Positions 1 through 6,930 of a stretch of DNA of 21,109 bases are shown piece after piece. The first letter of the stretch is position 1, and every line of letters starts with the position of its first letter. Source of the stretch: JACCYI01 sp036389195 (GTDB taxonomy: Bacteria > Actinomycetota > Thermoleophilia > Solirubrobacterales > Solirubrobacteraceae); assembly GCA_036389195.1 (NCBI GenBank), contig DASVQH010000456.1, forward strand, positions 1 through 21,109, given 5' to 3'. A program made the translations under genes and the position numbers. The notes below the pieces were generated by a model that did no database searches, was not told the origin of the DNA, and was given only the letters and a program-made list of their open reading frames with translations.

Positions 1-321
1 GAGGGCCTCGTGTCCTCGGAGGCCGAGGGCAGCGGCAAGCGCTTCACGCTCACCGACGCGGGCCGCGCCCACGTCGAGGAGCAGCGCGAGCAGCTCGGCG
101 AGCCCTGGTCGGACGCCGGCGAGGCCGGCGGCCCCGGCCGCGGCGAGCTGCGCGGGCTGATCTGGCAGCTCGGCTCGGCGGCCATGCAGGTCTCGGCGGC
201 CGGCACGGACCAGCAGGTCGAGCGCGCGAAGGCCGTCCTCAAGGACGCCCGGCGCGCGCTGTACCGGCTGCTGGCCGAGGACGACGGCGAGGGCGACGCC
301 CCGCCGGCCGCACAGGACTGA
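1..321 (+). CDS. PadR-family transcriptional regulator, C-terminal part (5' end cut by window)
   Basis: The frame is open from base 1 and ends at a TGA at 319-321. It gives about 106 residues that begin EGLVSSEAEGSGKRFTLTDAG. This is the typical wing of a PadR winged-helix domain (the 'EGLV.S......R.YRLTDAGR' stretch), followed by a charged C-terminal part with one likely helix (residues about 50-90) of the sort PadR proteins use to dimerise. The DNA recognition helix lies upstream of the window. An internal GTG at position 10 should not be taken as the start, because the homologous region continues across it to the window edge. The regulated genes cannot be judged from here. Family assignment rests on the wing motif only. 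Confidence 0.7.
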   Translation, partial: EGLVSSEAEGSGKRFTLTDAGRAHVEEQREQLGEPWSDAGEAGGPGRGELRGLIWQLGSAAMQVSAAGTDQQVERAKAVLKDARRALYRLLAEDDGEGDAPPAAQD

Positions 322-340
322 CTGCGGCAGCCCGGACATG

Positions 341-368
341 GAGAAGCCCCGCGCGAGCGGGGCTTCTC
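341..368. terminator. Perfect hairpin between padR-like gene and rnpB, probable bidirectional terminator
   Basis: Arms GAGAAGCCCCGC (341-352) and GCGGGGCTTCTC (357-368) are perfectly complementary over 12 bp and close a GCGA loop, a GNRA tetraloop on the plus strand. It sits 20 bases after the stop of the padR-like gene and just beyond the 3' end of rnpB on the other strand, so it can serve both convergent transcripts. There is no clear T tract on either side, as is common in GC-rich actinobacteria. Confidence 0.65.
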
Positions 369-370
369 GG

Positions 371-697
371 TAGCAGGCCTGTAAGCCGGATCCTGTCGAG
401 AGCAGCCATCCATCTGAGCGGCCTACCTGGACCTCGGCGGGCAGCCTGCGAGCGGTCCTGCTCGGCCTTGCACCAGGTGGGGTTTGCCTGGCCGCCGCGT
501 CACCGCGGCGCCGGTGCGCTCTTACCGCACCATTTCACCCTTGCCTCGCCGCGCCCGGGGGCGCGACGGTGGGCGGTGTCTTTTCTGTGGCACTTTCCCG
601 CGGGTTTCCCCGGGTCGGCGTTACCGACCACCCTGCCCTGTGATGTCCGGACTTTCCTCGAGGCGCGCGTGGCGCCCCGCGGCTGCTTGGCCTGCGT
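371..697 (-). ncRNA. rnpB: RNase P RNA (bacterial type A)
   Basis: This is the catalytic RNA of RNase P, which trims the 5' leader from pre-tRNAs. Read on the minus strand it contains the conserved core GAGGAAAGTCCGGAC (about 662-648), then ACAGGGCAGGGTGGTCGGTAA with the matching ACCGACC arm. The 3' part GACAGGATCCGGCTTACAGG (about 397-378) matches the universal end of the molecule. Helix P1 can be drawn as GCAGGCC (695-689) with GGCCTGC (379-373), which fixes the ends to within a few bases. The length of about 327 nt is somewhat short for the class. The open reading frames drawn across this stretch are not genes. Confidence 0.95.
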
Positions 698-713
698 TCG
701 AGACCGTAGCGCC

Positions 714-1097
714 TCAGCTGAGGATCGAGGAATGGCGGGCGACGACCTGCCAGCGACCGTCGCGGCGGCTCCACACGTCGGTGAGCCGGAACATCGATGA
801 GAGGTTGCGGCCGTTGAAGGTCGCGACCTGGCTGTAGCGCGCGTGGATGACGCCCGTGTCCCCTGCGACGACGACGTCCATCGTGTCGTAGTAGAAGGAC
901 GAGATGGAGTAGCCGCCGAGTGCCGCGCCCATCCAGGCCGCGCGGGACATCGGGTCCGGGTCGATGTGGATGGCGGTGAACGCGAACTCGGGAGCGACGA
1001 GCTCCTCGAGGCGTGCCTCGTCGCGGTCCTGCATCGCCTGCATCCACGCTTCTTCGAGGCGCGCGAGCTCCTGGCGGTCCTCTTCGGTGCTCGGCAT
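714..1097 (-). CDS. SnoaL/NTF2-like (DUF4440-type) protein
   Basis: A 127-residue protein starting MPSTEEDRQELARLEEAWMQ. It has the cone-shaped NTF2 fold pattern: an N-terminal amphipathic helix with 'W..A...RD...LE.LVAPEF', then strands ending 'VWSRRDGRWQVVARHSS'. The last motif (R.dGrWqvvarH.s) is typical of SnoaL/DUF4440 members. These are small cytosolic proteins with a ligand pocket. Members include enzymes (isomerases, cyclases) and simple binding proteins, so no reaction can be assigned. The ATG has only a weak Shine-Dalgarno sequence (TAGG, 9 nt upstream). It stops 17 bases from the 5' end of rnpB on the same strand but is presumably transcribed separately. Confidence 0.8.
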   Translation of the reverse strand: MPSTEEDRQELARLEEAWMQAMQDRDEARLEELVAPEFAFTAIHIDPDPMSRAAWMGAALGGYSISSFYYDTMDVVVAGDTGVIHARYSQVATFNGRNLSSMFRLTDVWSRRDGRWQVVARHSSILS

Positions 1098-1140
1098 CGG
1101 CGGGAGCCTAGCGGCCGGTGGTGATCGCGCGACGCCCAGC

Positions 1141-1593
1141 TCAGCGCCGGCGGACGTGGAACTCGACCGCCTGGATCTGCCGCTGGCCGTAGGAGCCGCG
1201 GAAGACCTGGCCGGCCGCGCTCGCCTCGTCGCCGATCCGCGGGTCCCGCCGCGGGCGCAGGTACTTCTCGACGTCGATCGCGGTGACGCCCGCGAGCGTG
1301 ATCCCGCCGCCGGTGACGACGACGTGGAGGTCGCCGTCGCCGTCGGGGTCGACGCGCTCGACGTAGACGATCCGGCCGCGGACGCTACGGCAGCCCTGGA
1401 GCTCCGCGGGGCAGCGGGACGCGGCGACCCGTCGGGGCTTTGGTGCCTGGCGCGGCGGGCGGGCGTTGGGCTTCGACCGGCTGCGCTCGCCTCGGTCGGC
1501 CTTCGCCGGCCTGCGCTCGCCAGGCGGCGACGCCGCCCAGACCGCGCCGCCGGCCAGGACCAGCAGCACGGCGGCGAGCAGCAGACCGCGCAC
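1141..1593 (-). CDS. Small membrane-anchored protein of unknown function, lexA operon
   Basis: A 150-residue protein chosen from a GTG at 1593, 8 bases after the stop of the zinc-ribbon gene, with CTGGAG upstream as a possible Shine-Dalgarno. Residues 1-20 form a hydrophobic anchor (VRGLLLAAVLLVLAGGAVWA), followed by a basic, Lys/Arg/Pro-rich linker. The C-terminal domain of about 90 residues starts 'CPAELQGCRSVRGRIVYVERVD' and contains PDGDGDLHVV and 'ITLAGVTAIDVEKYLRPRRDP'. The alternating pattern suggests a small beta-barrel, possibly OB-like, on the outer face. The two cysteines (CPAELQGC) may form a disulfide. I do not recognise a characterised family. A longer upstream reading in this frame overlaps the previous gene and is rejected. 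The place behind lexA suggests co-transcription with it. Confidence 0.7.
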   Translation of the reverse strand: MRGLLLAAVLLVLAGGAVWAASPPGERRPAKADRGERSRSKPNARPPRQAPKPRRVAASRCPAELQGCRSVRGRIVYVERVDPDGDGDLHVVVTGGGITLAGVTAIDVEKYLRPRRDPRIGDEASAAGQVFRGSYGQRQIQAVEFHVRRR

Positions 1594-1601
1594 GCCCGCG
1601 G

Positions 1602-1979
1602 CTACTCCAGCGTCGTGCCGCAGCCGCCGCAGCGCCCGCCGACCACGCCGGCCCCGGCCGACCAGCGCGGCGCCATCTCGGTCGCGCAGAGCGGGCACGT
1701 CGTGCTCTCCCCCGCCGCGAGGTCGTCCCAGGCGCCGGCGATGAGGTCCTCGAGGGTGCGGGGCGCGGCGGCCGCGACGGGGGCGTCGAGGACCGCGGCA
1801 GCCGCCGGAGCGGCGCTCGGCACCGGGGGCGCGGTGGCGCCCGGAGCGATCGGCGCCTCGATGACCGCGGCGGCCTTCGGCGGCGCCGGCTCGTCGCCCC
1901 ACAGCCGTGGGCGGTCGTCGCAGGACCGGGCGGCGCGTGGAGCGCGGCGGCGGGGTGCGGTGGTGGTGATGGTGTGCAT
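1602..1979 (-). CDS. Small zinc-ribbon protein of unknown function, second gene of lexA operon
   Basis: A 125-residue protein. The ATG at 1979 lies 2 bases after the lexA stop and has a good Shine-Dalgarno (AGGTGG, 7 nt away, inside the end of lexA), so translation is probably coupled. Residues 1-70 are low-complexity Ala/Pro-rich and probably disordered. A short conserved-looking helix 'RTLEDLIAGAWDDLAAGE' follows. The C-terminus holds a CPLC...CGGC pair spaced about 20 residues apart, ending CGGCGTTLE. Two CxxC knuckles make a zinc ribbon. The sequence shows metal-binding potential but not a partner. It could be a nucleic-acid or protein-binding adaptor, and no function is claimed. Confidence 0.75.
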   Translation of the reverse strand: MHTITTTAPRRRAPRAARSCDDRPRLWGDEPAPPKAAAVIEAPIAPGATAPPVPSAAPAAAAVLDAPVAAAAPRTLEDLIAGAWDDLAAGESTTCPLCATEMAPRWSAGAGVVGGRCGGCGTTLE

Positions 1980-1981
1980 GA

Positions 1982-2608
1982 CTACGCCACCTGCCGGAAC
2001 ACGCCGACGACGCGGCCGAGCACCCGCACCTCGCGCGAGCGGATCGGCTCCATGGCGTCGTTCTCGGGCTGCAGGCGCACGTGGTCGGCTTCCTTGTAGA
2101 AGCGCTTGACCGTCGCCTCCTCCCCCACCAGCGCGACGACGATCTCGCCGTCGGTCGCCGTGTCCTGCGGCCGGACGACCACGTAGTCGTCAGGCAGGAT
2201 GCCAGCGTTCTTCATCGACTCGCCGCGGACCCGCAGGACGTACTCGCCCTCGTCGCCGCCCGCGAGATCCGGCACCGAGACGTAGTCCTCGATGTTCTCC
2301 TCCGCGAGGATCGGCGTGCCGGCGGCGACGTGGCCGACCAGCGGCAGCCCGTTCGGCCGCACCACGGATTTCACGGCGTCGGCCGCCTTGTCGAGCATCT
2401 CGATGGCCCGCGGCTTGGACGGATCGCGCCGCAGCAGCCCCGACTTCTCGAGGTTCGCGAGGTGCGCGTGGACCGTCGAGGACGACGCGAGGCCCACCGC
2501 CTTGCCGATGTCCCGCACCGTCGGCGGGTAGCCGTACTTCGCGGAGTACTTCTTGATGAAGTCGAAGATCTCTTGCTGGCGCTTGGTGAGATCCTTGCCG
2601 ATGTCCAT
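1982..2608 (-). CDS. lexA: LexA repressor, SOS master regulator and self-cleaving protease
   Basis: LexA represses DNA-damage genes and cleaves itself when bound to RecA filaments. The 208-residue protein starts MDIGKDLTKRQQEIFDFIKK. Residues 1-65 are the winged-helix DNA-binding domain (recognition helix around SSSTVHAHLANLEK, 42-55). The cleavage site is Ala96-Gly97 in HVAAGTP. The catalytic dyad is Ser131 (GESM) and Lys168 (ATVKRF). The C-terminal peptidase S24 domain is complete and the length is normal. The ATG at 2608 has an AGGAG 10 nt upstream. An upstream ATG at 2659 lies inside the SOS box and is rejected. The gene heads a three-gene set with the zinc-ribbon and membrane proteins that follow. 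Confidence 0.97.
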   Translation of the reverse strand: MDIGKDLTKRQQEIFDFIKKYSAKYGYPPTVRDIGKAVGLASSSTVHAHLANLEKSGLLRRDPSKPRAIEMLDKAADAVKSVVRPNGLPLVGHVAAGTPILAEENIEDYVSVPDLAGGDEGEYVLRVRGESMKNAGILPDDYVVVRPQDTATDGEIVVALVGEEATVKRFYKEADHVRLQPENDAMEPIRSREVRVLGRVVGVFRQVA

Positions 2609-2652
2609 GCGGGCAGAGCTCCTGACTGAGGGCGGGTCCGATGCGGGTACTG

Positions 2653-2666
2653 CGAACATGTGTTCG
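2653..2666. promoter_or_regulatory. LexA (SOS) box, autoregulatory
   Basis: CGAACATGTGTTCG is an exact match to the Gram-positive/actinobacterial LexA operator CGAAC-N4-GTTCG. It sits 45 bases upstream of the lexA ATG, where self-repression is expected. It is the only such site noticed in the window. Confidence 0.92.
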
Positions 2667-2716
2667 GGACACTATCGCCCCGGTCCGACGGACTCAAACG
2701 CACCCCGCCCGAGGGC

Positions 2717-2722
2717 TATACT
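2717..2722 (+). promoter_or_regulatory. Probable -10 element of the tRNA-Leu gene
   Basis: TATACT stands 14 bases before the mature 5' end of the tRNA and matches the sigma-70 type -10 consensus TATAAT at five of six positions. No convincing -35 is seen at the right distance. Confidence 0.45.
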
Positions 2723-2736
2723 CGCGCCCTGCCCGA

Positions 2737-2821
<85 letters not shown>

Positions 2822-2825
2822 TCAG

Positions 2826-2859
2826 ACGAAGAAGCCCCGCTCCGGCGGGGTTTCTTCGT
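2826..2859 (+). terminator. Rho-independent terminator of tRNA-Leu
   Basis: A 15-bp stem with one G-U pair, ACGAAGAAGCCCCGC / GCGGGGTTTCTTCGT, around a TCCG loop. It starts 4 bases after the tRNA. The GC-rich core and T-rich 3' arm fit a strong terminator. Confidence 0.85.
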
Positions 2860-2951
2860 TAAGCCGTCAGCACTCCGCCGCAGGGGTGGGGAACATTCGT
2901 GGCAACGGCCTATGGCAACTGGGGAACTTTTTGGCCCCAGTCTTATTCCCC

Positions 2952-3155
2952 ACGGCGTGGCTCACCACGGGGCGGCCGCTCCTCTTCGTCCAGCGGCAGC
3001 TCGGCCACCGCTCGATCACGACGACGGAAGAGCATGACGGACACCTAGAGGCGTCGTTCCTCCAGGGCTCCGCAGCAGCCACCGAAGCTGCGATTGCGAG
3101 CGCCGGCGAGAACGTGAGTAGCTCAGGCACCTGGAGCGCCCGCTGCGCGGCGTAG
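2952..3155 (+). pseudogene. Tyrosine recombinase (phage-type integrase) C-terminal remnant, catalytic Tyr replaced
   Basis: About 67 residues at the end of a tyrosine recombinase can be read in one frame: TTGRPLLFVQRQLGHRSI, then TTTEEHDGHLEASFLQG. The LGH box (His codon 3006-3008) and the following helix are intact. The nucleophile position, usually EHYGHLE, reads EHDGHLE. The codon at 3036-3038 is GAC, one base from TAC. Upstream, the catalytic Arg and HxxR box cannot be found in any frame, and there is no start or N-terminal domain. This is therefore a decayed fragment, about 130 bases from tRNA-Leu, a common integration site for this enzyme class. It is probably the scar of a lost integrative element. 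Confidence 0.8.
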
Positions 3156-3334
3156 TTGATCACCGGGAGCGCGCCCCACCCCTTAGCCGGCGCCGCGACG
3201 GGCTCCACGACGCGCAGCTCGGCACCGGGACTCCGGGCGTAACAGCGGCCGCGACCCTTCTTTGGATCCACCACATGGAATAGCTGGGACCGCAGGACAT
3301 TGAGCCACCGGACCGCGGCGATGCGTCCGACGCG
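3156..3334. other. Non-coding remainder of the integration scar, no gene recognised
   Basis: Together with 2860-2951 this makes a gap of over 450 bases that holds only the recombinase fragment. A minus-strand frame running 3274-2867 is open across it, but its product resembles nothing known and overlaps the recombinase remnant. No repeat of the tRNA 3' end (attachment site copy) was seen here. Confidence 0.5.
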
Positions 3335-4180
3335 CTACGGACTTACGGGCGTCGACGGCGCGGTGCCGCCGGTCTTGCGGTCGAGCGAGCGCAGATGCAC
3401 GAGCAGCTCGCGCTGGATCGAGATGCTCTCCTTGAACAAGTCGTACTGACGGCGGTTGACTGAGAGCTGGCTTTCCTGGGTGCCGACGGACTTGCGGTTG
3501 GCTCGAAGTTGGGCTCGAAGCAGCGCGCGTAGGTTCGGCACCGTGCGCAGGAGGCAGGCGACTTGGCCGTCCGCTGTGGGCGCATTGCTCCGCAGCCGCG
3601 TGTCACAGGCGGCGATCGAGCGTGGCGGGACGCGGTCGAGATCAGCGACTCCGTGATCGACCCGGCCGACTATTCGTCTGAGCGCCGCGGCGTCCAGGCC
3701 GGCGAGCACGGTCTGGCCTGCGTCGAGCAGGCGCGTCAGGCGATCGCCGGCCAGCCCCGCATCGGCGAGCGCGCGGACCGCGCGCAGCGTGCCGCCCAGG
3801 TCCGCGTCCTGCACGTCCTGAGCGAGATAGACGGCGGCGTCGACGCCCTCGCGAGCGCGGATCGTGAGCTCGGGCAGATTGTCGAGCGCGGTCGACACCT
3901 GGCTGCCGGCCCGCCGCAGCCGCTTCCGCGCCGGCCGTTGCGTCAGCGGCTCGGTCGCGGCGAGCAGCGGGTCGAGCTGTCCCGTGACCCGTTCGACTCG
4001 CTGGTCGACGGCGACGACGCCCATGCGGGTGGTCCGCAGCTCGGACCGTGTGGCCTCGAGTGAGGACAGAACAGCGATCAGCACGCCGAGCACGGCGAGG
4101 AGGACCAGCCCCAACAGAGCGACGCCGATCTTGGCCACCAGCGGCACCGCCACCCGCACCTGGTTGTCGTTTGACACCAC
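3335..4180 (-). CDS. Membrane-anchored coiled-coil protein of unknown function
   Basis: A 281-residue protein from a GTG at 4180 (a second GTG follows directly). Residues 1-14 are a short cytosolic tail. Residues 15-40 form one membrane segment (VAKIGVALLGLVLLAVLGVLIAVL). The rest is predicted outside and mainly helical, with long runs of Leu/Ala/Arg heptad character (about 45-130 and 230-270). It holds two cysteines, at about residues 190 and 207. The C-terminus is Thr/Pro-rich. The overall shape, an N-terminal anchor plus a long helical domain, recalls actinobacterial MCE-associated or other envelope proteins, but no family motif is visible. The upstream AAGCGG is only a weak ribosome site. 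It is divergent from the next gene, so the two may share a promoter region. Confidence 0.7.
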   Translation of the reverse strand: MVSNDNQVRVAVPLVAKIGVALLGLVLLAVLGVLIAVLSSLEATRSELRTTRMGVVAVDQRVERVTGQLDPLLAATEPLTQRPARKRLRRAGSQVSTALDNLPELTIRAREGVDAAVYLAQDVQDADLGGTLRAVRALADAGLAGDRLTRLLDAGQTVLAGLDAAALRRIVGRVDHGVADLDRVPPRSIAACDTRLRSNAPTADGQVACLLRTVPNLRALLRAQLRANRKSVGTQESQLSVNRRQYDLFKESISIQRELLVHLRSLDRKTGGTAPSTPVSP

Positions 4181-4202
4181 CCGCTTGTAGCAGGCGGTAT
4201 CG

Positions 4203-4571
4203 ATGCGCAGCCGCGCGGTTCGGCGACGCCGCGAAGCGCCAACCGCTCGGATCAGGCCTATCCCGTGTCACAGAGCGCCCGCTTCAGCCACCGATGGCGT
4301 CCCCACCCATCGTCACACCTCCGAACGGCGCACGACGGAGACCAAGGCGTCGTTCAAGACGACCGAGTTCTTCGCCTACCTCGCCGTCCTGGCGGGCATC
4401 CTGATCGCCGGCCTGCTCGTCGACGGCGACGGCAGCGGCGCCGACGGCGGCTTCTCGCCCTCTGAGGTCTGGCAGCTCGCCACGTTCCTCACCATCGGCT
4501 ACATGGTCAGTCGGGGTCTCGCCAAGTCCGGCAGCCGCGACCCCTACACGCACGACCGCGACGACCACTAG
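4203..4571 (+). CDS. Small two-helix membrane protein of unknown function
   Basis: The convincing part is residues 44-122. It starts TTETKASFKTTEFFAYLAVL, with one membrane helix (about 56-74), an acidic Gly-rich loop (DGDGSGADGG), the segment FSPSEVWQLATFLTIGYMVS as a second, possibly re-entrant helix, and a hydrophilic tail SGSRDPYTHDRDDH. Short proteins of this shape are frequent in Thermoleophilia and related actinobacteria and have no known role. The start is doubtful. The only in-frame ATG is at 4203, giving a 43-residue Arg-rich leader that looks like non-coding sequence, and there is no ATG, GTG or TTG between it and the conserved part. Either the leader is real, an unusual start codon is used, or the true start has been lost. 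Confidence 0.65.
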   Translation: MRSRAVRRRREAPTARIRPIPCHRAPASATDGVPTHRHTSERRTTETKASFKTTEFFAYLAVLAGILIAGLLVDGDGSGADGGFSPSEVWQLATFLTIGYMVSRGLAKSGSRDPYTHDRDDH

Positions 4572-4702
4572 AGCCTGAGGGGCACCTTTTCCCTCGACTG
4601 CGCACGTCGACGCTTCGTGCTTGCAGCACACGAAACCGCTGCGTCTCGGGAGCGCGTGCCTGAGTCGTTAGCAATGGCCGCAGCTACTACTCCGGACCGA
4701 GC

Positions 4703-5394
<692 letters not shown>

Positions 5395-5398
<4 letters not shown>

Positions 5399-6930
5399 GG
5401 CTGCAGTCCTCCGGCCGGTTCGGACCCGACCGTCGCCGTCGTCGGAGTTCCGCCGGCCGATGTGGCTGCACCGGCCAGGGGCAGCCGCAGGCGCATCAGC
5501 AGTCCGCCGTCCGGGCCCCGATCGGCGGCCAGTGCACCGCCCATCGCCTCGACGAAGCCGCGCGCGACCGAGAGGCCGAGCCCGACGCCTGAGACGGCGC
5601 TGCGGTCGTCAAGGCGCTGGAACGGCTCGAACAGGCGCTCGCGTTCGCCGGCGGGAACGCCGCTGCCGTGGTCGAGGATCTCGACCTTGGCGCTCCCGGC
5701 GCCGGCCCGGGCCGTGATCTGCACGCGCTGGGGCCCGCCGTAGCGCAGCGCGTTGTCGATCAGATTGACAAACACGCGCTCCAGCAGGCCGGGGTCGACC
5801 CTCAGCAGCGGCAGGTCATCTGGAACGTCGACGTCGACGCGTTTAGCCGCTTCGGGAACCGCCAACACGGCGGCGCCGACCACCTCGTCGAGCGCCATGG
5901 CCTGAATTTGGACGGCGAGTGCGCCGGCTTGAAGGCGGCTCGCGTCTAGCAGATTCGTCACGATCCCGTCGAGGCGGTCGGCGGACTGGTCGATCGTGGC
6001 CAGCAGTTCGTCACGGTCGGCTTCGGACCAGCTCACATCCGGTTGTCGCAGCGACGTAACAGCGGCCTTTATGCCGGCGAGCGGGGTGCGCAGGTCGTGG
6101 CCGACGGCGGCCAGCAGCGCGGTGCGTTGACGGTCGGCGACGGCCAGATTGCGCCCTTCGCGCACCTGCTCGGTCAGCTGCCGTCCCTCGAAGGCGGTCT
6201 GGGCTGCGGCGGCGAAGGCGTGCAGGACGCGGCGGTCTTCGGCAAAGAGCGCCGGCCCGCGTCCGACGAGACGCAGGTCGCCGATCGGGACGTCGAAGCG
6301 CAGCGGCTCGGGCTGCTGTCCGGGCCAGCCGGCCCGCTCGACTTCGTGCCACTCGCCGGCGGCACGGTTGAGTCGCTTGAGGACGACCGTCTGCATCTTG
6401 AACGTCCGGCGGGCGCGCTCTAGGACGTCGCGCAGGGTCTCGCTCTCGTCGAGGTCCGCGCCAGCGAGGGTTGAGAGCGTCTCGGCCTGACCCATAGCCT
6501 GCTCTGCGGCATGAGCGCGCCGCGCGGCCAGCTCAACAGCGCCGCTGACCACCGCGGCGACGAGTACGAACATCGCGAGCGAGAGCGCCTCGTCGGCATG
6601 GGCGACGTCGAGCGTGTGCAGCGGCGCAACGAAGTTGTAGTTGATCAGCAACGCCGCGGCGACCGCAGAAAGCAAGGCGACGGTGATCCCGCCGACGCCG
6701 GCGATGACCACGACGGCGAGCAGGTACAGCAGCACCTGGCCTTCCAGCGACAGCGACCCTCGCGTCTTGACCAACAACAACGTGAGTAGTGGCAGGCCGA
6801 CCAGCGCCAACACCGCCCCAGAGAGCCGTCGACGGCGACCCAAGCGCACCCTCGGTGCGCGAGTCGTCGGCAGCGGCTCGTCGAGCAGATCCTCGTCGCG
6901 CACGAACGAGACATCCGCGTGGGAGCTCAC
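5395..6930 (-). CDS. kdpD: Short KdpD-type sensor histidine kinase lacking the N-terminal KdpD and USP domains
   Basis: A 511-residue kinase from a GTG at 6930, overlapping the preceding transporter stop by 4 nt. Residues 1-35 are an Arg-rich tail. Residues 36-135 carry four closely packed membrane helices of the DUF4118 type (with LLINYNFVAPLHTL, a KdpD signature). Residues about 150-255 form a GAF-like linker. The HisKA domain has His278 (VGHDLRTPLAGIKAAVTSLR). The ATPase domain has the N box at Asn393 (NLIDNALRYG), G1 at 420-426 (DHGSGVP) and G2 GVGLGLSVARGFVEAMGG. Canonical KdpD is about 900 residues and starts with a KdpD P-loop domain and a universal stress domain. Both are absent, and no trace of them lies upstream. 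Longer upstream readings run antisense-style through the transporter gene and are rejected. Confidence 0.92.

Noticed and set aside
964..2109. Long plus-strand open frame of 381 codons
   Set aside because: It is antisense to the three lexA-operon genes, with repetitive Arg/Ala/Asp composition typical of shadow frames in GC-rich DNA.
2609..2659. Upstream ATG at 2659 extending LexA by 17 residues
   Set aside because: The ATG lies inside the SOS operator. The start at 2608 has a good AGGAG and gives the normal LexA N-terminus.
2867..3274. Minus-strand open frame of 135 codons in the tRNA-downstream gap
   Set aside because: Its second half is antisense to the recombinase remnant and the first half matches nothing known. 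There is no good ribosome site.
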